This document shows positions 1-8,588 of a stretch of DNA of 64,000 nt, in pieces. Both the position numbers and the translations under genes were made by a program. Position 1 is the first letter of the stretch; every line of letters begins with the position of its first letter. The notes beneath the pieces were generated by a model, which saw only the letters and a list, made by a program, of their open reading frames with translations, made no database searches and was not told where the DNA came from. This DNA is from JAKFEW01 sp036675505 (GTDB lineage Bacteria; Cyanobacteriota; Sericytochromatia; S15B-MN24; JAQBPE01): contig JAKFEW010000141.1 in the NCBI GenBank assembly GCA_036675505.1, positions 186,001 through 250,000 of the forward strand. The letters are read 5' to 3'.

Positions 1-1
1 G

Positions 2-754
2 CGCCTGATCAACCAGCAGGCCGCGGCACGCTTCGCCCGCGTGCAGCTCGAGATGGGCGGCAAGAACCCCGCGATCATCCTCGCCGACGCCGACCTCGAC
101 AGGGCCGCGGCCGACGTGGCGGTGGGCGGCTGGTCGGTGACGGGCCAGCGCTGCAACGCGAACAGCATCGTGTTCGTCGCCCGCGAGGTGCACGACCTGC
201 TCGCCGACCGGCTGGTGGCGAAGGCGAAGGCGATCGCCGTCGGCCCCGGCCTCGACCCCGCGAACGCCATGGGCCCGCTCGTGGAGCGCTCCGCCCGCGA
301 GCGCGTGATGGGCTACGTGGACCGCGCCCGCGCGGACGGCGCGCGCATCCTGGCGGGCGGCGACGTCCCGGCGGACGGCGACTTCGCGCACGGCTTCTAC
401 ATGCGTCCGACGCTGATCGCCGGCCTCGACGCCGACCACGCGGTCAACTGCGAGGAGATGTTCGGCCCGGTGATCACCCTGGTGCCGTGCGAGGGCCTGG
501 CGGACGGCGTGGCCCTCGCGAACCGCCTGCCCTACGGCCTGGCTTCGTCCGTTTACACGCGCGACGTCGCATCGGCGCTGGCCTACGCCGAGACGATGGA
601 CGCGGGCATCCTGCACATCAACTGCCCGACCACGCTCAGCGAGCTCCAGATGCCTTACGGCGGCGTGAAGGACTCCGGCCACGGCGGCCGCGAGATGGGC
701 CGCTACGTCCTGGACTTCTATACGGAGCTCCAGGCCGTCTATATGCGCCCGTGA
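2..754 (+). CDS. Aldehyde dehydrogenase family protein, C-terminal half (5' end outside window)
   Basis: NAD(P)-dependent aldehyde oxidation enzyme of the ALDH superfamily. The frame is open from base 2, so the gene starts upstream and only about 250 C-terminal residues are present. The general-base glutamate motif LEMGGKNP (codons from about 41) is followed at the usual distance by the nucleophile motif GQRCNAN, then EEMFGPV and the C-terminal GGVKDSGHGGREMG segment. All catalytic residues seen are intact. The substrate cannot be told from this half; the C-terminus resembles semialdehyde dehydrogenases. Its TGA overlaps the GTG of the next gene (751-754), so the two are probably translationally coupled. 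Confidence 0.93.
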   Translation, partial: RLINQQAAARFARVQLEMGGKNPAIILADADLDRAAADVAVGGWSVTGQRCNANSIVFVAREVHDLLADRLVAKAKAIAVGPGLDPANAMGPLVERSARERVMGYVDRARADGARILAGGDVPADGDFAHGFYMRPTLIAGLDADHAVNCEEMFGPVITLVPCEGLADGVALANRLPYGLASSVYTRDVASALAYAETMDAGILHINCPTTLSELQMPYGGVKDSGHGGREMGRYVLDFYTELQAVYMRP

Positions 755-2292
755 CGCCGCCCGTCGCTCGCCTCCGCCTGGTCGCGGCGCTACTCGTTTC
801 CCTGCTCGCGGCCGGCTGCCCGGCGCCACCGCCTGCGAAGCCCGTCACGGCCGCCGATGCGTTGCGCAAGAAGGCCTCCACGGCGCCGAAGACCTCGCCA
901 CGCGCCACGCTCGAGCCGACCGCCGGCCCGACGTCGGCGCCGCCCGCGCCGCTCAAGCGCCCGCCCGGCGAGATGCTCGTCCTGCGCGGCACCGTCACCA
1001 TCGACGCGTCTTACGCCGTCGGCAGCGGGGCCGCGATCGTCGCCAACAACGGCGGCGCGATCGTCGCCGCGGGGTCGGCTGGGCTGCTCTCGAACAACGG
1101 CGGCGGGCTGATCGCGAACAACGGCGGCAGCCTGATCGCGAACAACGGCGGGGCGCTGATCTCGGACGGCGGCGCGGGCATCGTGACGAACAACGGCGGG
1201 AGCGTGATCGCGAACAACGGGGCCGGCGCCGTCGCCGCATACGGCGGGAGGCTCGGGTCCGAGGCGTACGCGCTCACCCAGGTCCCGGCGGTGGGGGCGA
1301 TCCTGCCCGCCGCGGGCGCCGTGCTCGGCGTGGTCTCGCTGCGCGACGGCGTGCCAGTCGCGATCGGCGAAGACGCCGCGGGGGCGCCCGTGCACGCGAT
1401 CTACACCGACGCCGCGGGCGCCTACGAGGTCTTCGTGCCGGCCGCGCTCCAGGGCAACGTGCTGGTACGCGTGCGCTTCCCGCGCGCGGCGGGCGCGTCG
1501 GCCGACACGCGCCTGGCCTACGACGTCATCACGGCGCCGAAAGCCGCGGCCGCGACCCGCGTCGATGAGGACACCTCGCTCGCCACGCGCTACCTGTTCG
1601 ACGCCTTTGCCGGCAAGTTCGGCGAGTTCCTGACGACGCAGGATCCGGAGCAGACCACGCGCGCGCTCACGACCGCCTGGATCGGCGCGCCGCCGGGGCT
1701 GCAGGAGCTCATGCTCGGCCTGGTGCGCGAGTTCCGCGCCGAGGCCGAGAAGGTTGGGCTCGACAAGGCCCCGCCGGCCGAGGTGCATCGCATGGCGCGA
1801 CGGATCATCGAGACGGCCATGGCCCCGGTGGACCTCGACACGATCGTGGTGACGAAGACCTCGAACACCCTGTGGAAGTGGCCCGACGAACCTGCGCTCA
1901 CCGGCCTGGCGGTGGCGCTCGAGGGCCTGCGCGAGGGGGCGGCGCAGAAGCTCGCTCAGGACCCGAACTTCATGGCGAAGCTCCCTTGGTTCACTGCCCT
2001 GAACGCCGGCCGCACGCCGCCGTTGGACGTGAAGAAGCCCGCGGACGTGGGCGACGTGATGGTGGCGGAGTACTATGTGCGCGACATGTGGGGCTCGTAC
2101 AAGAAGGCCCAGGTCGTCTTCGATTCGTTCGACGCGCGCACCGAGGCCGGCACGGGCATCGATCAGGTCGATCGGATCAGCGCGGTGACATCCGCGATCC
2201 TGACGGTGGTGGGTCAGTCGCTGATCACGGACCAGGACGGCGCCAAGACGGCGGCCCTGGGGGTGGTGAGGGCCTGGAAACCTGCGCCCTGA
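751..2292 (+). CDS. Lipoprotein with Asn-Asn-Gly-Gly octapeptide repeats
   Basis: Predicted exported lipoprotein of 513 residues. I chose GTG 751 because it begins directly with a signal peptide (Arg-rich n-region, LVAALLVSLLAAGC lipobox) and overlaps the upstream stop as GTGA; the longer frame to 487 only reads through the dehydrogenase gene. After a Pro/Ala-rich linker, residues of about 95-160 carry seven or eight degenerate repeats of the type (G/S)LIANNGG. A small carboxypeptidase-regulatory-like beta module with YTDAAGAYEVFVP follows, then a helical C-terminal half with no family I recognise. The repeats could form a small beta-solenoid; function unknown. Coupling to an aldehyde dehydrogenase looks incidental. 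Confidence 0.85.
   Translation: MTPPVARLRLVAALLVSLLAAGCPAPPPAKPVTAADALRKKASTAPKTSPRATLEPTAGPTSAPPAPLKRPPGEMLVLRGTVTIDASYAVGSGAAIVANNGGAIVAAGSAGLLSNNGGGLIANNGGSLIANNGGALISDGGAGIVTNNGGSVIANNGAGAVAAYGGRLGSEAYALTQVPAVGAILPAAGAVLGVVSLRDGVPVAIGEDAAGAPVHAIYTDAAGAYEVFVPAALQGNVLVRVRFPRAAGASADTRLAYDVITAPKAAAATRVDEDTSLATRYLFDAFAGKFGEFLTTQDPEQTTRALTTAWIGAPPGLQELMLGLVREFRAEAEKVGLDKAPPAEVHRMARRIIETAMAPVDLDTIVVTKTSNTLWKWPDEPALTGLAVALEGLREGAAQKLAQDPNFMAKLPWFTALNAGRTPPLDVKKPADVGDVMVAEYYVRDMWGSYKKAQVVFDSFDARTEAGTGIDQVDRISAVTSAILTVVGQSLITDQDGAKTAALGVVRAWKPAP
1027..1221 (+). repeat. 24-bp degenerate tandem repeat encoding (G/S)LIANNGG
   Basis: In-frame units of about 24 bp built on the core aacaacggcgg, with units at about 1041, 1093, 1117, 1141, 1189 and 1213. 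Two adjacent copies (about 1108-1155) are nearly identical, while flanking units have diverged and one has lost the NN pair (ISDGG). The period is a multiple of three, so copy-number change would not shift the frame. Confidence 0.8.
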
Positions 2293-2299
2293 GCGATCG

Positions 2300-2836
2300 C
2301 TAGGCGGCCTGGGCGACGGCGGCGGTTGGGCGGGGCAGGCCAGCCTCGGCGATCGCCGCCTCGATCAGGCGCGGCAGGTCAGCCCAGCGGATCGTGGCCG
2401 GACGGTCGGCGGCCTTCGAGGCGCGCAGGCGGGCCACGTTGTGGCGGGCCAGGGCGCGGGTGCGGCCGATCATCGCGCGGCGGTCGGCGCGCTCGTTGGC
2501 CTTGATCGCGACGGCCTTGTAGCCGAGCGACTCGGCGGCGACGGCGATCGCCAGCGCGCGCTCACCCTCGACGCAGCGCGCGAGCTCGGCGAGGAACGCG
2601 GCCTCGGCGGCGAGCGGGTAGCCGCGCCAGGCGGCGAAGCTCGCGACGGCGCGCAGCTGGTGGGCGTAACGGGCGGCCTTGATGGCGCAGCGTAGCGCCG
2701 CTTCGGCAACCTCCGTGGCGCCGACGTCGTCGGCGGCGGCGGCCAGCGCCATCGCCGGGCGGAAGGTGCGGGGGGCGGCCGGGAAGTTGGCGGCCAGGAA
2801 CTCGGCGGGGGTGCAGGTCAGGGCGATGCGCGACAT
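2300..2836 (-). CDS. Alanine-rich helical protein, unknown function
   Basis: A 178-residue protein, about one third alanine, that looks wholly helical and soluble, with no signal peptide or membrane segment. I chose the ATG at 2836 (MSRIALTC) over the in-frame ATG 18 bp upstream because AAAGGAGT lies five bases before it. The repeated pattern of paired helices (AEAALRCAIKAARYAHQLRA, AAEAAFLAELARCVEGERA) suggests a TPR-like or all-alpha fold, but I do not recognise a family. It stands alone, tail-to-tail with the lipoprotein at 751-2292, only 7 bp apart. Confidence 0.72.
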   Translation of the reverse strand: MSRIALTCTPAEFLAANFPAAPRTFRPAMALAAAADDVGATEVAEAALRCAIKAARYAHQLRAVASFAAWRGYPLAAEAAFLAELARCVEGERALAIAVAAESLGYKAVAIKANERADRRAMIGRTRALARHNVARLRASKAADRPATIRWADLPRLIEAAIAEAGLPRPTAAVAQAA

Positions 2837-3091
2837 GGGGGACTCCTTTACCACTCGGGACTCTCAACTCACGGGACGGTGACCACCGCCGAGTAGTGAA
2901 TCCGTTTGCGCACTATCAGAGGACTGTCAAAACGACCCGGCGCAGATTAAGAGTGGGTTAATCAGAATCAAAGGGGGCCATGCGCCCCAGGTTAAAGCCC
3001 GCCTGCCGGCGGGGCCACCTGGGCGTCGTGGAACCCGGCCAGGAACGCCTCGGCGGCGGACAGCTCCAGCGTCACGGGGCAAGGCGCCGGC

Positions 3092-4612
3092 TCAGCCGCC
3101 AATCGTGCCTGGCTGGATGATCACGGGCATGGGCAGCGGCACCGGGGCCGGCGGGCCGCTGATGCCGAACGCGCGGGTCACGGCGCCGACCAGGCGCTTC
3201 TCGTATTCCTTGGGCTGCACCACGGCGCTCACGGCGTGGCCCGCGCCCGGCGCGAACCAGAGCTCCTTGTCGAAGCCTGCGCCGGCGGCGTCGAAAAGCA
3301 GCTTGCTGTTCTCCGGCGAAATGTTCATGTCCTGGGCGCCGTGGATGATGAGCAGCGGGCGCGGCGCGATCTGGGCGACCTGGCTGATCGGCTCGGTGGC
3401 GCGCATGTCGATGTCGAACTCGCGGTTGGCGCGCTCGACCGTGGCCGCCGCGATCAGCACGGGGCAGGGGATGAAGGTGAGCGAGATGAAGCCCGTGAAG
3501 GCCTGCTGTACCGTGGCGTAGGTGCAGTCGTCGATGCAGCCCTTGAGCTGCGGCACGATCGCCGCGCCGCGGATCGCGGTGGCGCCGCCCAGGCTCATGC
3601 CGTAGACCATCGCGGAATTGATCCCGCGGTCCTGCAGGTACCGGTAGGCGGCCTGCACGTCCTTGCCCTCATGGAAGCCGAAGGTCGTGCGATCGCCCTC
3701 GCTGTCGCCCTGGTTGCGGATATCGACCACCAGCTGGTTGACGTACGGGTTGAGCATGGCCACCTGGCCCTGCCGCACGTAGCTGCCGCGGTTGTCGTCG
3801 ATGCCGTGGTAGGCGATCACCGTGTGCTCGGTCGGCGTGCGGGCCGGGATGAACCAGCCGCGGATCTTCAGGCCATCCTCGGTGCGGAAGGCGATCTCCT
3901 CGAAGGGCAGGCCGAACTTCGCCGGCGTCATCGAGACGGGCTTGCGGCCCGGGTGGCAGGCCTTCTCGAAGGCGATGCGGCTCGTGACGGCCAGGTAGCC
4001 ACCCAACGCGGCGTTCACGATCTTCGAGAACAGCCCGCGGCCATTGTCTTCGACGCCGCCCAGGGCCACGTAGAAGCGATCGAACTCGCGGCCCGTGAGC
4101 CGGCCGTCGCCGTCGGCGTCGCCGATCTTGCGCGCGGCCTCGAGCGCCGTGGCGCGCAGCGGGTCGTAGCGGGTGTCGCGCGAAGCCCAGCGGCGCAGCT
4201 CGGCGCCCGTGACGGCGCGATCGCCGTCCGCATCGAGCTGCTTGCGCACCTCGTCCACCATCGGCCGGAACGGCCCGAGCTGGGCCTCGGCCTCGGCGAG
4301 CGGCAGCCGGTGGCCCCACTCGGCGCGCTCGATCGCGCCCGACCCGTCGCGGTCCAGCGCGCGGAACTGCGCGGCGTCGAGGCTCGACTCGCGGCCCGAG
4401 AGCGCGCCGTCGCGATCGACGTCGGCGCGGGCGAACGCGTCGCCGATGAAGCCGTTCATGTCGATTTCGATGTTCGCGGCCTTGACGGCGGCCGGGCGGA
4501 CGGGCGCCTGGGCGCGGGGGCCCACGCCGCAGGCCGCGAGGGCGAGGGCCAGCGCGACGACCCCGATGCTACGGGTGCCGCGGCGGATGCCGGTGGCGGT
4601 GCGTGCGGTCAT
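3092..4612 (-). CDS. Lipoprotein with four EF-hand loops fused to an alpha/beta hydrolase
   Basis: A 506-residue protein starting at ATG 4612, preceded by GGGAGG. Signal peptide with lipobox LALAAC (Cys28). Residues 60-180 hold four EF-hand-type loops: DVDRDGALSGRE (64-75), DRDGSGAIERAE (87-98), DADGDRAVTGAE (127-138) and DADGDGRLTGRE (165-176). Residues of about 230-490 form a serine hydrolase of the dienelactone-hydrolase/acyl-peptidase-like group, with nucleophile GMSLGG (Ser340), acid HGAQD (Asp428) and GAGH (His459). The fusion suggests an envelope-anchored esterase or peptidase whose folding or activity depends on Ca2+; the substrate is unknown. Confidence 0.88.
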   Translation of the reverse strand: MTARTATGIRRGTRSIGVVALALALAACGVGPRAQAPVRPAAVKAANIEIDMNGFIGDAFARADVDRDGALSGRESSLDAAQFRALDRDGSGAIERAEWGHRLPLAEAEAQLGPFRPMVDEVRKQLDADGDRAVTGAELRRWASRDTRYDPLRATALEAARKIGDADGDGRLTGREFDRFYVALGGVEDNGRGLFSKIVNAALGGYLAVTSRIAFEKACHPGRKPVSMTPAKFGLPFEEIAFRTEDGLKIRGWFIPARTPTEHTVIAYHGIDDNRGSYVRQGQVAMLNPYVNQLVVDIRNQGDSEGDRTTFGFHEGKDVQAAYRYLQDRGINSAMVYGMSLGGATAIRGAAIVPQLKGCIDDCTYATVQQAFTGFISLTFIPCPVLIAAATVERANREFDIDMRATEPISQVAQIAPRPLLIIHGAQDMNISPENSKLLFDAAGAGFDKELWFAPGAGHAVSAVVQPKEYEKRLVGAVTRAFGISGPPAPVPLPMPVIIQPGTIGG

Positions 4613-4689
4613 CTTCGACCCTCCCGCTGACAAGGTTAAGGAAATCCAACTCCAACTTAACCTTATCTTATAGTTTAATGCGGGTCAGG

Positions 4690-6213
4690 TCAACCCCGCC
4701 AGCCATAAGTCGTCGCCAGGAAGGCGAGGAGCGGAGCGGGATCGAGGCTCCGCGCGCGGAACGCCACGTGCCGATCCGGGCGCAGGAGGTACAGCCCGGC
4801 GGCCGTCATGCCATAGCGGCGCCACAGCACGCGCGCCTCGGCCGGCACGATCAGCGGACGGACCCAGGGCGGCAGCGGCGCGTGGAAGGCGTCCGCGCCG
4901 AAGACGAGCAGGCGGTGGTCGCCGTCGCGCAGCGCCGCGAGCAGCGTGCCGTCGCCGAAAGGCGCATCGCAGGCCCGCTCGCCGGGCCCGGGACCCTCCG
5001 CCCAGGCCTCGCGGTCCGGCGCGACGATCGGGCTCTTGCGGTAGCGGATCGCGAGCTGGGAGACGAAGCGAAAGGCCTTCTCCCGGCGGTGGCGCGAGGC
5101 CAGCAGCGCGGGCGCCAGGAAGGGCACCAGCAGGTTGCGCAGCGCGAGCAGCGGCCGGCTGGAGGTCGCCAGCACCCCGAACATCCGGTCGGTCACCTCG
5201 AGCAGGCGGCGCCCGACCGGCAGGCGCTCGGCGTCGTAGCTGTCGAGCAGGGCCTCGGGCGCCTCGCCGCGCACCACCATCGCGAGCTTCCAGCCGAGGT
5301 TGATCGCGTCCTGGATGCCCGTGTTCATGCCCTGGCCGCCCGCGGGGCTGTGGATGTGGGCGGCGTCGCCCGCCACGAAGAGCCGGCCCACGCGGTAGTG
5401 CGCGACGCCGCGGTGGTGCAGGCGAAAACGCGCCAGCCAGGCGGGGTCGTGCAGCCGGCCGGCATAGGGGCTGGCCTCGTCGAAGAGCGCCTGGAAGTCG
5501 GCGAGCGTGGGGTCGCCCGTGGTGGGGCCGCCTGCGCAGACCAGGCGGTAGAGGTCGCCCGGGAAGGGGATCATCATCATCAGGCCGGACCGCATCAGCA
5601 ACGCGCGCAGCCTGGGCGGCTCGGCCCAGTCGATCGCCACGTCCGCGAGCATGAAGTTCTGCTCGTACGGCGCGCCCGCGAAGCTCAGGCCGGCCGCCTT
5701 GCGCACGAAGCTGTGGGCGCCGTCGCAGCCGACCACCCAGCGCGCCGTGACTTCATCTTCCGCGTCGCCCCGCCGCAGCCGGGCCCGGACGCCCGCGCCG
5801 TCCTGGGCGAGCGCCACGAGCTCCGCCGGACGCTCCACCTGGCCGCCGGTCGCCGCGAAGGCGCGCTCCAGCACGCGCTCGGTCTCGACCTGGGAGAGGA
5901 ACAGCAGAAAGGGGAAGCGCGTGTCTTCGACGCCGATGTCGGCGAGCACGATGTCCGCGCGCTTGTGCCCCTCGACCACGATCTCGCCAGCGAGCGTCGT
6001 GCGGCCGCGCGCCACGAGCTCGTCCGCCAGCCCGTGGCGATCCAGCAGCTCGAGCGTGCGCGCATGCACGACGAAGGCGCGCGATTTGTCCGAGCGCTCG
6101 GCGAGCTTGTCGACGATCCGGCAGGCCACGCCGCGCGTCGCGAGCTCCAGGGCGAGCGCGAGGCCGGTCGGGCCCGCGCCGATGATCAGGACGTCGGTCT
6201 CCTGCGTTTGCAT
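4690..6213 (-). CDS. FAD-dependent aromatic-ring monooxygenase (PheA/TfdB type)
   Basis: A 507-residue flavoprotein of the p-hydroxybenzoate-hydroxylase superfamily, which uses NAD(P)H and O2 to hydroxylate aromatic or polyketide substrates. FAD site GAGPTG at residues 12-17, the DG motif GCDGAHS (162-168) and the GD motif VAGDAAHIHSPAGGQG (about 280-295) are all present. A C-terminal thioredoxin-like segment (about 400-505) matches the phenol-hydroxylase layout. The start has no Shine-Dalgarno; a -10-like TATACT lies 6 nt before the ATG, so the mRNA may be leaderless. It is divergent from the exporter at 6235, and the pair could detoxify and export one compound (inference). Confidence 0.9.
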   Translation of the reverse strand: MQTQETDVLIIGAGPTGLALALELATRGVACRIVDKLAERSDKSRAFVVHARTLELLDRHGLADELVARGRTTLAGEIVVEGHKRADIVLADIGVEDTRFPFLLFLSQVETERVLERAFAATGGQVERPAELVALAQDGAGVRARLRRGDAEDEVTARWVVGCDGAHSFVRKAAGLSFAGAPYEQNFMLADVAIDWAEPPRLRALLMRSGLMMMIPFPGDLYRLVCAGGPTTGDPTLADFQALFDEASPYAGRLHDPAWLARFRLHHRGVAHYRVGRLFVAGDAAHIHSPAGGQGMNTGIQDAINLGWKLAMVVRGEAPEALLDSYDAERLPVGRRLLEVTDRMFGVLATSSRPLLALRNLLVPFLAPALLASRHRREKAFRFVSQLAIRYRKSPIVAPDREAWAEGPGPGERACDAPFGDGTLLAALRDGDHRLLVFGADAFHAPLPPWVRPLIVPAEARVLWRRYGMTAAGLYLLRPDRHVAFRARSLDPAPLLAFLATTYGWRG

Positions 6214-6234
6214 CGCACCAGTATACGCGCGACC
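6214..6234. promoter_or_regulatory. 21-bp divergent promoter region with two overlapping -10 elements
   Basis: The whole gap between the two divergent start codons is 21 bp. The minus strand reads TATACT (6225-6220) then 6 nt then ATG 6213. The plus strand reads TATACG (6222-6227) then 7 nt then ATG 6235. The two hexamers overlap within the palindrome GTATAC. No Shine-Dalgarno fits either side. No strong -35 is evident; these would lie inside the opposite genes. Two leaderless, mutually exclusive promoters are inferred. Confidence 0.55.
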
Positions 6235-7107
6235 ATGGCGCGCATGACCCTGGCGACCCTCGCGCTGCTCCTCCTCTCAAGCCTCGCCTGGTCCGGGCTC
6301 GATGCCGCCCGCAAGGCCCTCGGGGCGACGGTGCCCGCGATCCCGCTGGTGGTCGGCCTCGGCCTCGGCCAGGCGGCGCTGCTGGGCGGCTGGCTCGCCG
6401 TGACGGGGCTGCCCCCGCTCGCCCCGGCGTTCTGGTGGGCCTGCGCGGGCTCGATTCTGCTCAACGTGGCCGGCAACCTCCTCTTCATCCGGGCCCTGGC
6501 CGTCTCGCCGTTCAGCCTGACGGTGCCGCTGCTCACGCTCACCCCGGTGCTCACCACGGGCGTCGCCGCGGCGATGCTCGGCGAGTTGCCGGGCCCCCGG
6601 CAGCTCGCGGGCATCGCGCTGATCGTGGGCGGCGCCGTCGGCCTGCAGGTCCCCGCCGCGGGCGGCCTGCGCGGGCTGGTCGCGTTGATGCGCGCCGAGC
6701 CGGGTGCGCGGCTCATGCTCGGCGTCGTGGCCTGCTGGGCGCTGGTCGGGCCGTTCGACAAGACCGCCACGCTGGCGTCCTCGCCGGCCTTCCATGGCAT
6801 GGCGGTGAACCTCGGCATGGGCCTCGCGCTCGTGCCGGCGCTCCTGCGCCCCGGCCAGGGGCTCCGGCCGCTGGCCGCCCGGCCCGGGCTGCTGGTCGTG
6901 GCCTGCGCGGTGGGCGTGGTCGCGATCCTGGCCCAGTTCGAGGTGATGTCCTATACGCTCGTGAGCCTGGTGGAGGCCGTGAAGCGGATGATCGGGATGA
7001 TCATGGCGGTGGCGGTGGGCCGGTTGGCGTTCGGCGAGCCGATCGGCGGGCGCAAGCTGGTGGCGATCGCCGTGATGTGCGCCGGAACGGCCTTGCTGCT
7101 GCTCTGA
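6235..7107 (+). CDS. EamA/DMT-family membrane transporter
   Basis: A 290-residue integral membrane protein with about ten hydrophobic segments in two halves, as in the drug/metabolite transporter superfamily (exporters of small metabolites or amino acids). Each half has the usual pattern ending in a conserved gain-of-identity segment: LTPVLTTGVAAAMLGELPG in the first repeat and MAVAVGRLAFGEPIGG in the second. I chose ATG 6235; the much longer open frame upstream is antisense to the monooxygenase. The start is leaderless-like. The substrate is unknown; divergence from a monooxygenase hints at export of a hydroxylated product. Confidence 0.88.
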   Translation: MARMTLATLALLLLSSLAWSGLDAARKALGATVPAIPLVVGLGLGQAALLGGWLAVTGLPPLAPAFWWACAGSILLNVAGNLLFIRALAVSPFSLTVPLLTLTPVLTTGVAAAMLGELPGPRQLAGIALIVGGAVGLQVPAAGGLRGLVALMRAEPGARLMLGVVACWALVGPFDKTATLASSPAFHGMAVNLGMGLALVPALLRPGQGLRPLAARPGLLVVACAVGVVAILAQFEVMSYTLVSLVEAVKRMIGMIMAVAVGRLAFGEPIGGRKLVAIAVMCAGTALLLL

Positions 7108-7142
7108 CGCTTGCTCGTCGGCCGGCTTCGTGGACCCCGCAA

Positions 7143-7163
7143 CCCCCGCTTGGGGGCCCTTTT
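7143..7163 (+). terminator. Possible weak terminator
   Basis: Five-pair G:C stem (ccccc / ggggg, loop gctt) followed by cccttttc, 36 bp after the exporter stop. The stem is short, so this is weak. Confidence 0.3.
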
Positions 7164-7245
7164 CGGGGCTTGTATCGGCCCTCGCTCCTGTGTTAGGATA
7201 ACTTTTCGTTAACCCCGGCAATGTCGCCGATGATAAGGAACCCCG

Positions 7246-8055
7246 ATGCAGTTCCACCAACCGAAGAGCCTGGAAGACGCGCTGCGACTCAAGCGCGAGC
7301 TCGGCACGGACGCTTACTTCCTGGCGGGCGGCACCGATCTCGTCGTGCTGCGCAACCGCGGCCGCGTGAAGGGCCAGCATTGGATTGACCTCAGCCGCGT
7401 GAGCGAGCTCGACTACCTGGAAGAGCGCGACGGCACGCTGCAGATCGGCGCCACCTGTCCGCATGCGCGCCTGGAAGGCACGCGCTTCACGGCGCTGGCC
7501 GAGGCCGCGGCCTCGGTGGGCGGCCCGCAGATCCGCCACCGCGGCACGGTGGGCGGCAACGTCGGCAACGCGAGCCCGGCGGGCGACGTCTCGACGGCGC
7601 TCCTGGCCTTCGACGCCGACATCGAGCTGCGCAGCGCCACGGCGACCCGGCGCATGAAGCTCGCGGAATTCTTCCTCGCGCCGGGCAAGACGGCGATCGC
7701 GCCCGACGAGATCATCACGGCCATCTTCGTCCCCACCGACGTGCGCTCGGCCTGGTTCAAGCTCGGCAAGCGCGAGGCCACGGCCATCTCGGTGGTGGCG
7801 GCGGCCTGCGGCGTGAACGCGGCGGGCAAGGTCCACATCGCGCTCGCCTCGGTCGCCCCGAAGCCCCTGCGGGTGACGGCGGCGGAGGAAATGCTCGCCC
7901 AGAAGGGGCTGACCCCCGAGACCGCGCGAGCGGCCGGCGACATCGTCCGCGAGACCATCAAGCCGATCACCGACCACCGCGCGTCGGCGGACTACCGCCT
8001 CGACACCGCCGGTTCGATGGTCACGCGCCTCCTCACCCAACTGTCCCTGAACTAG
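7246..8055 (+). CDS. Molybdenum hydroxylase, FAD-binding medium subunit (CoxM/XdhB type)
   Basis: A 269-residue FAD subunit of a xanthine-dehydrogenase/CO-dehydrogenase superfamily enzyme; it passes electrons from the iron-sulfur subunit to the acceptor. The FAD-binding signature LAGGTDLVVLRNRG lies near residue 27, and the second site RHRGTVGGNVGNASPAGD near residue 100. The C-terminal CO_deh_flav_C-type domain is present. Length is normal. The start follows aaggaa. It begins a three-gene operon (medium, small, large) with gaps of 12 and 8 bp. The order medium-small-large is common in bacterial aldehyde/xanthine-type enzymes. Confidence 0.93.
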   Translation: MQFHQPKSLEDALRLKRELGTDAYFLAGGTDLVVLRNRGRVKGQHWIDLSRVSELDYLEERDGTLQIGATCPHARLEGTRFTALAEAAASVGGPQIRHRGTVGGNVGNASPAGDVSTALLAFDADIELRSATATRRMKLAEFFLAPGKTAIAPDEIITAIFVPTDVRSAWFKLGKREATAISVVAAACGVNAAGKVHIALASVAPKPLRVTAAEEMLAQKGLTPETARAAGDIVRETIKPITDHRASADYRLDTAGSMVTRLLTQLSLN

Positions 8056-8067
8056 GAAAGGGTCGCC

Positions 8068-8580
8068 ATGCTGCAAGATCGTGCCCGCGAATTCTCGGGC
8101 GAACCGTCCTGGACCGTCGACTTCACCCTCAACGGCGAGCCGAAGACGCTCGCGCTGGACCCCAGCTGGACGCTCTACGAGGTGCTGCGCGAGCAGCTCG
8201 ACCTGATCGGCACCAAGGGCGCCTGCCTCGAGGGCGAGTGCGGCTCGTGCACGGTGCTCGTCGACGGCGTGTCGATGAACGCGTGCCTCATCATGGGCCC
8301 GCAGGTCGAGGGCAAGGACGTGCTCACCGTCGAGGGGCTCACCAAGCAGGGTGCCCTGTCCGCCGTGCAGCAGGCCTTCGTCGACTGCGGCGCCGTCCAG
8401 TGCGGCTACTGCACGCCGGGCCTGGTGGTCGCCGCCGAGGCGCTGATCAACGACCTCCAGCACCCCACCGGCGAGGAGATCCGCCGCGGCCTCGAGGGGA
8501 ACATCTGCCGTTGCACGGGCTATATGAAGATCCAGCAGGCCGTCGAGCGCGCGTGCGAGCTGCGCGCGGCCGCGAAGTAG
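8068..8580 (+). CDS. Molybdenum hydroxylase, [2Fe-2S] small subunit (CoxS/XdhC type)
   Basis: A 170-residue iron-sulfur subunit. The N-terminal plant-ferredoxin-like cluster is marked by CLEGECGSCTVLVDG with a downstream Cys in MNACL; the C-terminal four-helix domain carries the second cluster, CGYCTPG and NICRCTGY. All eight cluster cysteines are present, so it should be functional. The N-terminus has about 15 extra residues before the ferredoxin fold. A Shine-Dalgarno-like GGAAAGG precedes ATG 8068. Second gene of the operon. Confidence 0.95.
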   Translation: MLQDRAREFSGEPSWTVDFTLNGEPKTLALDPSWTLYEVLREQLDLIGTKGACLEGECGSCTVLVDGVSMNACLIMGPQVEGKDVLTVEGLTKQGALSAVQQAFVDCGAVQCGYCTPGLVVAAEALINDLQHPTGEEIRRGLEGNICRCTGYMKIQQAVERACELRAAAK

Positions 8581-8588
8581 GAGCGACC

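Noticed and set aside
2992..3075. 27-codon minus-strand frame with GTG start (MTLELSAAEAFLAGF...) after the EF-hand hydrolase
   Set aside because: No ribosome binding site and no homologue known to me; it could be a remnant of a C-terminus but evidence is too thin.
4603..6234. Very long frame on the plus strand upstream of the exporter
   Set aside because: Antisense to a clear monooxygenase. High GC content makes long shadow frames; the composition is Arg/Gly/Ala-rich without any motif.
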